64,000 nt of DNA from Chitinophaga ginsengisegetis. GTDB lineage: Bacteria; Bacteroidota; Bacteroidia; Chitinophagales; Chitinophagaceae. The translations under genes and the position numbers were made by a program. The notes beneath the pieces are model-generated. The model worked only from the letters and a program-made list of their open reading frames with translations. It had not been told where the DNA came from and did no database searches. The DNA lies in contig NZ_FUZZ01000002.1 of the NCBI RefSeq assembly GCF_900168065.1, forward strand, positions 992,001 to 1,056,000, in the 5' to 3' direction. Of the stretch, positions 6,348-15,742 are shown one piece after another (the first letter of the stretch is position 1; every line of letters starts with the position of its first letter).

Positions 6348-9323
6348 ATGCACAAACGATCCACGTTTTGGGCACGGACCTGCTTTGCCAGTATGGTACT
6401 GATGCTCTTCTCGCTGTTTGCCTTTTCACAAGGCAAAACCGTATCCGGAAAAGTAACGGATGCCAATGACAACACCGCTGTTCCCGGCGTATCTGTTCAG
6501 ATAAAAGGAACCAGCACCGGAACTATCACCAAAGCCGATGGAACCTTTGCCCTGCAGGCACCGGAAAACGCCGTGCTGATATTTACTTTTGTTGGCTACC
6601 TGCCACAGAAAGTACCAGCATCAGCTACCGCCATGAACATAAAACTGGCAGCTTCAGTAAAATCGCTGCAAGACATTGTGGTAGTGGGTTACGGTACACA
6701 AAAAAGAAATGAGGTAACCACTTCAGTAGCCACCGTAAAAGCGGAAAACTTTAACCAGGGCGGTTCGCGCTCTCCTATGGATCTGATCCAGGGTAAAGTA
6801 GCCGGCTTATCTGTTACCAGAACCCAGGGTAATAACCCTAACAGCGGCGCCTCTATACAAATCAGGGGGATCAGTTCCATATCCGGCGATATGAACCCGC
6901 TGATTGTTGTGGATGGTATTCCCGGAGGTAACCTCGACCTCCTGCAACAGGACGATATCGCCACTTTCGATGTATTGAAAGATGGTTCCGCAGCGGCTAT
7001 TTATGGTACCCGTGGTAACAACGGGGTGATCCTCATCACCACCAAAAAAGGTAAAGCAGGCGATCCGCAATACACCTACTCTACCTACCTGCAACGCGAA
7101 GCAGTAGCCAAAAGACCCAGCATACTGAGCGCAGCAGAATATGTAAAAGTAGCCGGCGCCACTAACAACCAGGGCGCCGATGTAGACATGTACGATCTCC
7201 TGCTCGACAAAAACAATCTTAGTCATTACCACAACTTCGCGGCCTCTGGCGGTACTGCGAACAGCAACTACCGTGCATCCCTTTATTACAACGATGCCAA
7301 CGGTATTGCCATTGAAAACGGCCGTAAACAATATGGTGGAAGAGTGAATGTAAACCAGACCGGTTTACAGGGTATGCTCACCATGCAGTTTAACCTGGCA
7401 GGTAATTTTAACAAAGCCAACTTAAACGGTGGAAACAGCGGTGGTGGCGATGACAAAGCCGGTAGCGCAGGCGCCGATTTCGAGCAGGCAGTACAACGGA
7501 ATCCTACAGCTCCCATCTTTGGGCCCGATGGTAAATATGTTGAAACAAACGGTTTCAATAACTATAATCCACTGGCCCGTTTACAGCAGGAGTTATATGA
7601 AAGGGATCAGAAAACCTACTCAGGAGATGCACGTATAACGCTGGAGCCTATACGTGATTTGAAATTCTCTGCCTTCGGCGCTATTGTCCGCGATGAATAC
7701 ACCGACCGCCAGTATAAAAGCAAGGCTTCCCGCTCTTCCATCCAGGACTTCCAGGGTGGCGGTTATGCGTATAAAGCCAATTACGCCGCTATGGATAAGA
7801 CTTTTGAAGCTACCGTCGACTATACAAAAACAGTCAATTCAGACCATACTTTCAATGTACTCGGTGGCTACAGCTATCAGTACAGCACCCTGGAAAAGTA
7901 TGCAATGGATAACAACGGCTTCCTCACCGATGCGTTTGAAGACTGGAACATTTCTGCCGGCAACGCATTAAATGATCCAAAACTGCCCCGCCCTTCACAA
8001 AGCAGCAACAAGGTAGACAACACCCTCATTGCATTTTTCGGCAGGTTGAATTATAACTACAAACAGAAATACATGTTGCAGGCTATCCTGCGTCATGAAG
8101 GTTCTTCCCGCTTCGGTGCCAACTACAAATGGGGTAACTTCCCCGCTGTATCTGCAGGATGGGTAATTTCAAAAGAAGCCTTCATGCAGGACATCACCGT
8201 AATCAATAACCTGAAACTCCGCGCCGGCTATGGCGTTACCGGTAACCAGGGCATTCCTAACTACCAGTCGCTGATTACATTAGGAACAGGTGGCGCTTAT
8301 CTCCAGTATGGTAAATGGATCCAGACTTACGGACCTAACAAAAATCCGAATCCGGATTTGAGATGGGAAAAGAAGAAAGAATTCAACGTAGGTGTTGACT
8401 TCTCCCTGCTGCAAAACAGGATCGGCGGTTCCGTTGATGTATACAGCCGCAGAACAAAAGACCTGTTGTTCAATTACACCGCACAGCTGCCTTCCAACAT
8501 CCTGGATAATATCTTTACCAACGTAGGTGAAATCTCCAACAACGGGGTGGAAGTAGTGATCAACACCGTACCTGTAAAAACCAAAGATTTCTCCTGGCAC
8601 AGTGACGTCGCCTTCAATTCCCAGCGGAATAAAATGGTGTCATTCTCCAACGATATTTATAAAGCCACGGAACAATTTTATGGAGATCTCCCTTCTCCGG
8701 GTAATCTTGGCCAGGCCATCCGCGTAGTAGAAGGTGGTCCGCTGGGTACCTTCTATGGTTATCGCTATGCCGGTCTTACCGACGATGGCAAATGGCTGTT
8801 CTATAAAAAGGACGGCAGCAAAGCCACTACCTCTGAAATTAATCCGGACGATAAAACAGTGATCGGAAATGGTATTCCCAAGTACATGGCTTCCTGGAAC
8901 AATACTTTCCGTTATAAAAACTTTGACCTGAGTATCTTCTTCCGCGGCAAATTCGGTTTCGATATCCTCAACCTGCAGGATATGTACTTCGGTAACAAAA
9001 AATGGAAACCGAATAATATGTTATCATCTGCTATCGGTAAAAATGATAAGCTGAACGACGATCCGCAGTTCTCTGATTACTACCTGGAAAAAGGTGATTT
9101 CGTGAAACTGGATAACATCACCCTCGGTTATAATTTCCAACTGAAAACCAAATATATCCGCAGCCTGCGCGTATATGCCAGCGGCCGTAACATCGCCACC
9201 ATTACCAAATACAGCGGCCTTGATCCTGAACTGCAGGATACCGCGCTGGATTCCGGTATAGATGGAAGAGGATTTTACCCACGCACCCGCTCCTATACTA
9301 TCGGATTGAACCTTGGATTTTAA
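6348..9323 (+). CDS. SusC/RagA-type TonB-linked outer membrane transporter
   Basis: This 991-residue protein is a SusC-family TonB-dependent receptor, which moves glycan or peptide fragments across the outer membrane as the barrel under a SusD lid. From the ATG at 6348 it has a signal peptide ending near FAFSQG, then a carboxypeptidase-regulatory-like domain (VSGKVTDANDN...GVSVQIKG), the SusC signature DIVVVGYGTQKR, a plug domain (IQIRGISSI, PLIVVDGIPGG, ATFDVLKDGSAAAIYG, GVILITTKKGK) and a 22-strand-type barrel ending YTIGLNLGF with a terminal Phe. An in-frame extension back to 6282 would run through dyad site 3 and spoil the signal peptide. The SusD partner follows after 20 bases. No STN domain is present, so an ECF/anti-sigma signalling role is unlikely. 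The ligand is unknown. Confidence 0.95.
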   Translation: MHKRSTFWARTCFASMVLMLFSLFAFSQGKTVSGKVTDANDNTAVPGVSVQIKGTSTGTITKADGTFALQAPENAVLIFTFVGYLPQKVPASATAMNIKLAASVKSLQDIVVVGYGTQKRNEVTTSVATVKAENFNQGGSRSPMDLIQGKVAGLSVTRTQGNNPNSGASIQIRGISSISGDMNPLIVVDGIPGGNLDLLQQDDIATFDVLKDGSAAAIYGTRGNNGVILITTKKGKAGDPQYTYSTYLQREAVAKRPSILSAAEYVKVAGATNNQGADVDMYDLLLDKNNLSHYHNFAASGGTANSNYRASLYYNDANGIAIENGRKQYGGRVNVNQTGLQGMLTMQFNLAGNFNKANLNGGNSGGGDDKAGSAGADFEQAVQRNPTAPIFGPDGKYVETNGFNNYNPLARLQQELYERDQKTYSGDARITLEPIRDLKFSAFGAIVRDEYTDRQYKSKASRSSIQDFQGGGYAYKANYAAMDKTFEATVDYTKTVNSDHTFNVLGGYSYQYSTLEKYAMDNNGFLTDAFEDWNISAGNALNDPKLPRPSQSSNKVDNTLIAFFGRLNYNYKQKYMLQAILRHEGSSRFGANYKWGNFPAVSAGWVISKEAFMQDITVINNLKLRAGYGVTGNQGIPNYQSLITLGTGGAYLQYGKWIQTYGPNKNPNPDLRWEKKKEFNVGVDFSLLQNRIGGSVDVYSRRTKDLLFNYTAQLPSNILDNIFTNVGEISNNGVEVVINTVPVKTKDFSWHSDVAFNSQRNKMVSFSNDIYKATEQFYGDLPSPGNLGQAIRVVEGGPLGTFYGYRYAGLTDDGKWLFYKKDGSKATTSEINPDDKTVIGNGIPKYMASWNNTFRYKNFDLSIFFRGKFGFDILNLQDMYFGNKKWKPNNMLSSAIGKNDKLNDDPQFSDYYLEKGDFVKLDNITLGYNFQLKTKYIRSLRVYASGRNIATITKYSGLDPELQDTALDSGIDGRGFYPRTRSYTIGLNLGF

Positions 9324-9343
9324 AAGCAGCAAAATTGTAACGT

Positions 9344-10975
9344 ATGAAAAAAAGTAAAGCATATATCAGCGCAGCCCTGCTGGCTCTCGGATTGAGCGCC
9401 TGCACCAAGCTCGATGAAAAACCATACAGCGAAATTATTTCTGATAATTTTTATCATAATAAAGAAGAAGTCCTGTCTGCCGTACTGCGGCCATTTACCC
9501 ATGCCGGTGCATGGGCGGCACCTACCGGTCAAACCGGCTACTGGCGCCTGCAGGAACTCTCCGCCGATCAGCTGGCATGGCCACAGAAAGGCAAGCACGG
9601 CTATGATGGCGGTAACTGGATCCGCCTGCATAACCACACCTGGATTGCTAATGAAGACAATGCCTGGAACCCGTGGCGACTGATGTACTGGGGAATGGGC
9701 TTCTGTAACAATACGCTGAAAGATCTGGCGGCTATGGACTTCACCAAAATTGGTATGACCAATGAAGACAAAGCCTCATTTCTTGCAGAAACAAAAGTGG
9801 TGCGTGCCTGGCATTATCTGAAACTGATGGACCTGTATGGTAACATTCCCATCGTAACGGAAGTAGGTGCGCCGGCGTCCCCGGCTACCAAAAGCCGCAA
9901 GGAAGTATTTGAGTTCGTTGAAAAAGAACTGAAAGAAAATGTGGAACTACTGAAACCATTATCTGCTGATATGGTGGGCCGCGCTACTAAAGCAGCTGGC
10001 TACGCCATGCTGGTAGAACTGTATCTCAATGCACAGGAATGGACTGGCACCCCACGCTGGGATGATTGTATCAACTATTGCAATAAGATCATTGCTGGTA
10101 ACGGCGGTTCCCTGAGCGGCGCAGTGCCTGCACTGGAACCGGATATTTTCCGCGCCTTTGCCAACAATAATAACACCTCTCCGGAAGACCTGTTCCAGCT
10201 CGCCTATGACCTGAGAGCCGGTAACTCCCGCTTTGGATGGCAGGGTGATTTCTGGCACTACCGTCAACGCCAGATCTATAACGCTGATGTAGATGGAAAC
10301 AACAGTATCGTTGTTATTCCTACTGCTTATGATGCGTATAAAGACAATGACCTCCGCAAACAAAACTGGATGCTGATCGGACCACAGAAAAAAGATCCGG
10401 CGCTACGCACCAGCGTTGGCGACAGTTTGGTACTCGGCACAGAAGAATACAACGGCAAACCACTTGTATTTGTGAAAGAGATCCGCAGGAATTCTGAAGG
10501 TGAAAGCGGCGCCGGTAGTATGACGGAAGGTGAAGAGAACAGCGGGGCACGTTTTGCGAAATATGTACCCGGCACACAGGCCGATCCTAATTACTGGGGC
10601 AATGACTTTGTGTTATACCGTTTGACAGAAATTTATTTCAACAAGGCAGAAGCATTGATGAGAAAAAATAACGGCATCGCTACACAAGATGCTGTTGACC
10701 TTATCAACACCTGCAAGAAACGCGCATTTAAGGCGGCTGACTGGGCTGCTGAAGCTTATACAACCACCAGCCTCACCATGAATGAACTCCTCGCTGAAAG
10801 AGGCCGTGAGTTCATCTTTGAGGGCAAACGCCGTTCGGATCTGATCCGCTTTGGCAAATTTACCACAAGCACCTGGTGGGATCATCAGCCATCGGCTGAT
10901 AAGTACAAGCTGTTCCCGATTCCTTTCAAACAAACAAGTATTAATCCTAACCTGGTTCAAAACCCCGGTTACTGA
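9344..10975 (+). CDS. SusD/RagB-family outer membrane lipoprotein
   Basis: This 543-residue protein is the SusD-type surface lipoprotein that binds substrate and caps the preceding SusC channel. A lipoprotein signal ends in LGLSAC with C20 as the lipidated residue. The N-terminal SusD-like part includes AETKVVRAWHYLKLMDLYGNIPIV, a typical SusD helix-turn, and the C-terminal RagB part contains LAERGREFIFEGKRRSDLIRFG and the closing LFPIPFKQTSINPNLVQNPGY pattern of the family (shown in part). It is the last gene of the two-gene unit; a strong hairpin follows at 11031. No glycoside hydrolase, protease or regulator is next to it, which is unusual for a polysaccharide utilisation locus. Confidence 0.95.
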   Translation: MKKSKAYISAALLALGLSACTKLDEKPYSEIISDNFYHNKEEVLSAVLRPFTHAGAWAAPTGQTGYWRLQELSADQLAWPQKGKHGYDGGNWIRLHNHTWIANEDNAWNPWRLMYWGMGFCNNTLKDLAAMDFTKIGMTNEDKASFLAETKVVRAWHYLKLMDLYGNIPIVTEVGAPASPATKSRKEVFEFVEKELKENVELLKPLSADMVGRATKAAGYAMLVELYLNAQEWTGTPRWDDCINYCNKIIAGNGGSLSGAVPALEPDIFRAFANNNNTSPEDLFQLAYDLRAGNSRFGWQGDFWHYRQRQIYNADVDGNNSIVVIPTAYDAYKDNDLRKQNWMLIGPQKKDPALRTSVGDSLVLGTEEYNGKPLVFVKEIRRNSEGESGAGSMTEGEENSGARFAKYVPGTQADPNYWGNDFVLYRLTEIYFNKAEALMRKNNGIATQDAVDLINTCKKRAFKAADWAAEAYTTTSLTMNELLAERGREFIFEGKRRSDLIRFGKFTTSTWWDHQPSADKYKLFPIPFKQTSINPNLVQNPGY

Positions 10976-11030
10976 TAAACTGATTTGGGTGCAAAGTAGT
11001 AAACAGCTTTAACCCGGATGCGGAAAACCT

Positions 11031-11064
11031 AAAACGGCCGTCTCTTAACTGAGATGGCCGTTTT
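11031..11064. terminator. Bidirectional terminator between SusD and the E1 gene
   Basis: A 14-bp stem with one G:T pair (11031-11044 with 11051-11064) and a short TTAACT loop has A-rich and T-rich ends on both sides, so it can end the SusCD transcript and the convergent E1 transcript. Confidence 0.85.
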
Positions 11065-11083
11065 CTATTTTGTAGAATGATAG

Positions 11084-13267
11084 TCAGTAAGCCAGTAATT
11101 CACTGATAGCTGCGGCTACTTTTGCTGGCGTTGGCAACATCGCTGCTTCCAGGCCGGTATTAAGCGGTACGGCCGGCAGATCCAGCGCGCCCACGGTAAA
11201 TACCGGTGCATCGAGAAACCGGAAACAGGTTTGCTGAATGCGTCCGGCCAGTGCCTGTATAAAAGAGTTATTGAGTTGTTCTTCTGTCAGGATCAGGCAT
11301 TTCCCGTGTTGCTTCACCATGTCAAATACCAGTTCTTCATCCATTGGAAAAAGGGTACGCAGATCCACAATGGTTACCTGCCCCGGATAGGCTTTGGCAG
11401 CCGCTTTGGCCCAGTATACACCCATTCCGTAAGTAATAATGCAAAGCGCATTTCCCTGGGCCGTATCTTTTGGATGTGCGCGTTGTATGATATTTCCTTT
11501 TCCCAGCGGTAGTACATAATCCGCTGCGGGCTCAATGGTCATGGCGTCCAGCGTGCCGGGCACTTTGCTCCAGTACAATCCTTTATGCTCCAGCATTACA
11601 ACCGGGTTGGGGTCCAGGAAGGCGGCTTTCATCAGTCCTTTCATATCGGCGGCATTGGAGGGGTACACTACTTTGATCCCTTTAATGCTTAACAGCGTGG
11701 ATTCCACACTGCCGGAATGATAAGGCCCGCCGCCACCATAGGCGCCCACAGGCACGCGTATGAGCGTTTGTACGGGGAACTTACCATTGCTCAGGTAACA
11801 TGATTTTGATATTTCTGTTACCAGCTGGTTGAATCCCGGGTAGATATAATCGGCAAACTGTACTTCCACAATGGGTTTTACGCCTACGGCAGATAGCCCT
11901 GCTGTGGCGCCTATAATATACGCTTCCTGTATCGCGGTGTTATATACGCGGTGTGGTCCGAATTTTTCGCCCAGGGTGGCCGCTTCGCGGAAAACGCCTC
12001 CCAGTCTTACGCCCACATCCTGCCCGAATAAAATAGCTTCGGGATACTGCTGCATGATTTCTTCCACGGCGTGGAGGGCGGCATCTACCATCACTACTTT
12101 GGCCTTCCCGGCTGGTGTGCGGGTGCCGCTTTCTGCTGTTACTGCGGCAGGCGCAAATACGTGTTCCTGCACAGTTTCCGGTGATGGTTCCGGTGCCTGC
12201 ACCGCTTTATCAAAAGCTGCCTGTATATCGCTGGCAGCGGTCTTTTCAATTTCATCGAGTCGTTCCGGAGTTACGCCGTGTTTCAATAACAAGGCTCTCA
12301 TTTTTGGAACAGGATCATTGGCAGCGTGCTTTTCCAGGTCTTCCGCAGAGCGGTACCATTCTTTCCGTACACCGGAGGTATGATGTCCCAGCAGGGGTAC
12401 ATTGGCCTGTACCAGTATGGGCCGGCGTTCATGCCTTACATAGCTGATAGCGGTTTCCATAGCAGCGTAGCTGGCGGTAAAGTCGCTGCCGTCTACCCGC
12501 ATGCGTTCCAGTCCTTTGAAACCGGCGGCATATTCATACGCATCCATTGTTCTTACTTCTGCTGCCGTGGCTGAAATGCCCCAGTCGTTATCCTGCACCA
12601 GGTAAATTACCGGCAACTGTTTCAGCACGGCAAATTGCAGGGCCTCGCTCACCTCTCCTTCTGTGACGCTGCCATCTCCGAGGGAACAGATCACTACCGG
12701 CAGTTCTCCATCCGGACCGGTTTTCAGCAGGGGAGAATTAATTTGTTCCAGGTATTGCAGTCCCTGCGCCACGCCCGTGGTGGGAATTACCTGCATACCG
12801 GTGGCACTGCTCTGGTGGGGAATCTGCGGCTTATCGGCCGTGTTGCTGTTAGGGTGACTGTAATAAGATCTTCCGGCAGAAAAAGGGTCGGCTGCTTTCG
12901 CCAGCAGTTGGAGCATTAATTCATAAGGCGTAAAGCCGATGGCGAGCAGCATGCTCTCATCACGGTAATAGGGGCTTACAAAGTCCCACGGCCGCAATTG
13001 CAGTCCGGTGGCTATTTGTATGGCTTCATGTCCACGGGAAGTAGAGTGAACATATTTACAGATTGGTCTGTTAGCCTCATAGGTGGCGGCCATACTGCCG
13101 GCTTCACACATCAATCGCCAGGCTGTTAATAATTCAGCCAGTTCGCCGGCGTTACCACCCGTATTGGAGGCAGGCGTTTTTAAAGTTGAAACGCTTGTGC
13201 TATCTTTAAACACAATAAGACTGTTTTGGTGATGATGGTAATTTAAAAACAATAGTTGCCATAGCAA
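11084..13267 (-). CDS. 2-oxoacid dehydrogenase E1, alpha and beta subunits fused
   Basis: The N-terminal half is an E1-alpha: GHEAIQIATG, YYRDESM, then the thiamine diphosphate motif GDGSVTEGE...DNDWGIS. After a Pro/Glu-rich linker (about residues 350-395) comes an E1-beta: EAILFGQDVGVRLGG, GLSAVGVKPIVEVQFADYI and a transketolase C-terminal domain. The protein decarboxylates a branched-chain or similar 2-oxoacid and passes the acyl group to an E2 lipoyl enzyme, which is not in the window. The fusion is common in Bacteroidota. The start is uncertain: the ATG at 13267 lies inside palindromes that look like the operator of the divergent MarR gene, so an internal start such as GTG at 13213 is plausible, and the first conserved residues come later still. 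Divergent layout suggests control by that MarR protein. Confidence 0.88.
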   Translation of the reverse strand: MLWQLLFLNYHHHQNSLIVFKDSTSVSTLKTPASNTGGNAGELAELLTAWRLMCEAGSMAATYEANRPICKYVHSTSRGHEAIQIATGLQLRPWDFVSPYYRDESMLLAIGFTPYELMLQLLAKAADPFSAGRSYYSHPNSNTADKPQIPHQSSATGMQVIPTTGVAQGLQYLEQINSPLLKTGPDGELPVVICSLGDGSVTEGEVSEALQFAVLKQLPVIYLVQDNDWGISATAAEVRTMDAYEYAAGFKGLERMRVDGSDFTASYAAMETAISYVRHERRPILVQANVPLLGHHTSGVRKEWYRSAEDLEKHAANDPVPKMRALLLKHGVTPERLDEIEKTAASDIQAAFDKAVQAPEPSPETVQEHVFAPAAVTAESGTRTPAGKAKVVMVDAALHAVEEIMQQYPEAILFGQDVGVRLGGVFREAATLGEKFGPHRVYNTAIQEAYIIGATAGLSAVGVKPIVEVQFADYIYPGFNQLVTEISKSCYLSNGKFPVQTLIRVPVGAYGGGGPYHSGSVESTLLSIKGIKVVYPSNAADMKGLMKAAFLDPNPVVMLEHKGLYWSKVPGTLDAMTIEPAADYVLPLGKGNIIQRAHPKDTAQGNALCIITYGMGVYWAKAAAKAYPGQVTIVDLRTLFPMDEELVFDMVKQHGKCLILTEEQLNNSFIQALAGRIQQTCFRFLDAPVFTVGALDLPAVPLNTGLEAAMLPTPAKVAAAISELLAY

Positions 13268-13276
13268 CAGTTGCTA
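13255..13276. promoter_or_regulatory. Overlapping palindromes, probable MarR operator
   Basis: GTTGC-CATA-GCAAC (13255-13268) overlaps TAGCAAC-A-GTTGCTA (13262-13276). Both are perfect inverted repeats and share the GCAAC half-site. They lie 17 bases before the MarR start codon, between it and the divergent E1 gene, the classic place for a MarR autoregulatory site. Confidence 0.6.
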
Positions 13277-13292
13277 ATGCAAATTAATTAAT

Positions 13293-13727
13293 ATGGCTGA
13301 TACTTTCGTCAGTAATCCCTCTTTTTTTAAGTTGGATGCTACGCTCAAAAAATTGCGCAACTATTGGCAAAAAACGTTCGATGCCCAACAGAAGGACATT
13401 ACAGTGGACCAGTGGCTACTGATTGAGAACCTGTACAAACACAAAAAAACCACCCATAACGAACTGGCCCGTAATACCTCGAAGGATATTACCACCATTT
13501 CCCGCATTATTGAACTGTTGGTAAAAAAGGGGCTGGTAAAAAGGGAAGCCGATGTGTACGACCGGAGGAAGGTGTATTTACAGCTGACCCCTGAAGGAGT
13601 GGAAAAATATAAAGATGTGAAGTCGCTGGTATATGATATGCGTAAAATTGGCTGGAAAACGTTGACAGAAACGGATTATGCCGAATTAACACGGATCCTG
13701 GACACGATTTATGCAAATATTCCATAA
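13293..13727 (+). CDS. MarR-family transcriptional regulator
   Basis: This 144-residue protein is a winged-helix MarR regulator, normally a dimer that blocks transcription until it binds a small phenolic or other ligand. The HTH lies around TTHNELARNTSKDITTISRIIELLVKKG and the wing around READVYDRRKVYLQLTPEG, with the conserved D-x-R in the wing. Flanking helices form the dimer interface. It is divergent from the E1 gene and the palindromes at 13255-13276 sit between them, so it probably controls itself and E1. The ligand is unknown. Confidence 0.9.
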   Translation: MADTFVSNPSFFKLDATLKKLRNYWQKTFDAQQKDITVDQWLLIENLYKHKKTTHNELARNTSKDITTISRIIELLVKKGLVKREADVYDRRKVYLQLTPEGVEKYKDVKSLVYDMRKIGWKTLTETDYAELTRILDTIYANIP

Positions 13728-13764
13728 AACGGTGGTTTTGTCTTATCCTGGCAAAACCACCGTT
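13728..13764. terminator. Bidirectional terminator between MarR and FAH-family genes
   Basis: Perfect 13-bp arms AACGGTGGTTTTG (13728-13740) and CAAAACCACCGTT (13752-13764) enclose an 11-base loop, starting directly after the MarR stop codon. It serves two convergent genes. Confidence 0.8.
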
Positions 13765-13777
13765 CTGTAATTTCTTC

Positions 13778-14389
13778 TTATTTAACAGAAAACTCCAGCA
13801 GGCTGTCATTTTCAATAAATGCCTCGAAGTCGTCTCCTATTTCTGTGGGTCCTACGCCGGCCGGGGTGCCGGTAAAAATGAGGTCCCCGATGTTCAGGGT
13901 AAAGAAGCGGGAAATATAAGCCACCAGGAAATCAAAGGAAAACAAAAGATCCTGCGTATTACCCGATTGCGCCAGCGCCTTGTTTTTATACAGGCAGAAA
14001 TTGATATCTTTTTTATCCATTTCAGGGGTAATAGGTATGAAATTACCCACTACTGCGGAGTTATCGAAAGCTTTGGCTATTTCCCAGGGTAACCCTTTCG
14101 CCTTTTGCTTATCCTGCAGATCCCGGGCAGTAAAATCGATCCCTACGGAGATATGATCGTAGTATTTATCTGCAAATTTTTCCTGGATATGTTTACCGTT
14201 TTTGCTTACTCTGAGTACCAGCTCGCATTCGTAGTGCAGGTTGGTGGTAAATTCCGGGTAATAGAACGGGTGGCCATTCTGCAGCAACGCATTCTTTGGT
14301 TTCATAAATAACACCGGTTCTGTAGGCACCTCATTCTTCAGCTCTTTGGCATGGTCGGCATAATTCCTGCCTACGCAAATAATTTTCAT
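13778..14389 (-). CDS. Fumarylacetoacetate hydrolase (FAH) family protein
   Basis: This 203-residue protein has the compact FAH fold that binds a divalent metal and hydrolyses or decarboxylates acyl-pyruvate-like compounds. Family motifs in order are ICVGRNYADHAKEL near the start, PVLFMKPKNAL, the metal-site pair HYECELVL, and DLIFTGTPAGVGP close to the end. Its size matches short acylpyruvase or oxaloacetate tautomerase-like members rather than the long eukaryotic FAH. It ends 53 bases before... its downstream neighbour is the terminator shared with MarR; upstream lies pth on the same strand. Exact substrate cannot be told. Confidence 0.88.
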   Translation of the reverse strand: MKIICVGRNYADHAKELKNEVPTEPVLFMKPKNALLQNGHPFYYPEFTTNLHYECELVLRVSKNGKHIQEKFADKYYDHISVGIDFTARDLQDKQKAKGLPWEIAKAFDNSAVVGNFIPITPEMDKKDINFCLYKNKALAQSGNTQDLLFSFDFLVAYISRFFTLNIGDLIFTGTPAGVGPTEIGDDFEAFIENDSLLEFSVK

Positions 14390-14442
14390 AATGCGTTTGT
14401 TTTAAGGTATAAAAAAAGCAGATAGGAATCAGATGAACAAAT

Positions 14443-15024
14443 TTATTTCACAGACGGGAAGGTCAGTTTATTACTGTCGTTCATAGTACGGGCAATACCT
14501 ATACTGGCAAAACTTTCAATGATATCCGAACATTTCCATATTTTCTCTTCTACGGTCCGTTCTTCTGTATTTTTCCATTTACTGAGTACAAACTCCACCT
14601 GGCGGCCTTTGGGATAATTATTGCCTACCCCGAAGCGCAAGCGCGGATACTGATTGGTGCCCAGTGATTCCTGGATACTTTTCAGCCCGTTATGCCCGGC
14701 ATCACTGCCTCCGGGGCGTAAGCGGAGCACATCCAGCGGAAGGGCCAGGTCGTCGAGGATCACCAGCAGGTTTTCCACGGGAATCTTTTCCTTATCCAGC
14801 CAGTATTTGATAGCCTTACCGCTCAGGTTCATGTAAGTAGTAGGCTTAATAACAATAAATGTTTTCCCTTTCCATTTACATTCCGCCACATCAGCGAGGC
14901 GGTCGTTCCTGAAAGTGGCTTTATGCCTGGCAACAAAATCATCTACCACATCAAACCCTATATTATGACGGGTATGCCGGTATTCCTCGCCGATATTGCC
15001 TAATCCTGCTATTAAGTATTTCAT
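14443..15024 (-). CDS. pth: Peptidyl-tRNA hydrolase
   Basis: This 193-residue enzyme recycles tRNA from peptidyl-tRNAs that drop off the ribosome. It begins with the family pattern GLGNIGEEYRHTRHNIGFD, which supplies N10 and the catalytic H20, and continues with TYMNLSG and LDDLALPLDVLRLRPGGSDAGHNG, holding the Asp that activates the histidine. Length and motifs are normal. It lies downstream of rplY on the same strand but a terminator (15060-15091) separates them, so it may have its own promoter. The FAH-family gene follows after 53 bases. Confidence 0.96.
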   Translation of the reverse strand: MKYLIAGLGNIGEEYRHTRHNIGFDVVDDFVARHKATFRNDRLADVAECKWKGKTFIVIKPTTYMNLSGKAIKYWLDKEKIPVENLLVILDDLALPLDVLRLRPGGSDAGHNGLKSIQESLGTNQYPRLRFGVGNNYPKGRQVEFVLSKWKNTEERTVEEKIWKCSDIIESFASIGIARTMNDSNKLTFPSVK

Positions 15025-15059
15025 ACGGGTCGTTTTCGTACCTGGAGATTTCCAAAATT

Positions 15060-15091
15060 AAAAAGCCCCTCTAAAAGTAGAGAGGCTTTTT
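15060..15091 (-). terminator. Terminator after the prs-rplY operon
   Basis: A 13-bp stem with one mismatch (15060-15072 with 15079-15091) begins with AAAAAGCC and ends with GGCTTTTT, giving a T-run on either strand. It lies between rplY and pth. Confidence 0.8.
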
Positions 15092-15111
15092 GGAAAAATA
15101 TATCTAAAAGA

Positions 15112-15702
15112 TTATTTCTTTTTAGCATCTTTTTCAGCAGTTGCTTCTTCCTGACGCAGCTGACGGGTCATTACCACAGAAGCGATAGGAATACGCGGAG
15201 AGTTGGTGATTTCAACACCTTCAATTTTCACGTCTTCTACACGGATGTTTGCGTTCAGTTCCAGGTTATCGATGTTAACTTCGATATTTTCTACCAGGTG
15301 CTTAGGTAAAGCTTTCACTTTCAGCGCTTTCAGTTTGCTAACCAGTTTACCACCGGCTTTAACACCAACAGAAGAACCAACCAGTTTAATTGGAATGGTA
15401 ACAGCAACCTGTTTGTCTTCTACCAGTTCCATGAAATCGATGTGAGCAAGTGCATCAGTAACTACATCAAACTGCATATCTTTCAATACGCATCTGTAAG
15501 TTTTAGCACCCAGCTTAATTTCTGCAATCTGGAAAGCTGCAGTGTAAACCAGTGTTTTGAATGCTTTGGCAGGAGCTGAAAAATTAACAGTTTCTGCACC
15601 CCCGTAAATAACGCAAGGCACTTGTTCCTCAGAACGGATCTGGCGGGTGGCTTTTTTGCCGAATTCGCTCCTGAGTTGTCCTTCGATGGTTATTGTGTTC
15701 AT
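15112..15702 (-). CDS. rplY: 50S ribosomal protein L25/general stress protein Ctc
   Basis: This 196-residue protein has the L25 N-terminal domain that binds 5S rRNA (IEGQLRSEFGKKATRQIR, VPCVIYGG) followed by the longer C-terminal TL5/Ctc beta domain (IPIKLVGSSVGVKAGGKL, LPKHLVENIEVNIDNLE). The two-domain length is that of Ctc rather than the short E. coli L25. A lysine-rich tail ends the protein. It follows prs after 40 bases in the same direction, a common pairing, and a terminator follows it. Confidence 0.95.
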   Translation of the reverse strand: MNTITIEGQLRSEFGKKATRQIRSEEQVPCVIYGGAETVNFSAPAKAFKTLVYTAAFQIAEIKLGAKTYRCVLKDMQFDVVTDALAHIDFMELVEDKQVAVTIPIKLVGSSVGVKAGGKLVSKLKALKVKALPKHLVENIEVNIDNLELNANIRVEDVKIEGVEITNSPRIPIASVVMTRQLRQEEATAEKDAKKK

Positions 15703-15742
15703 TGTTTAGACAATTTATATTGATGATTAAAATACGTTGTTA

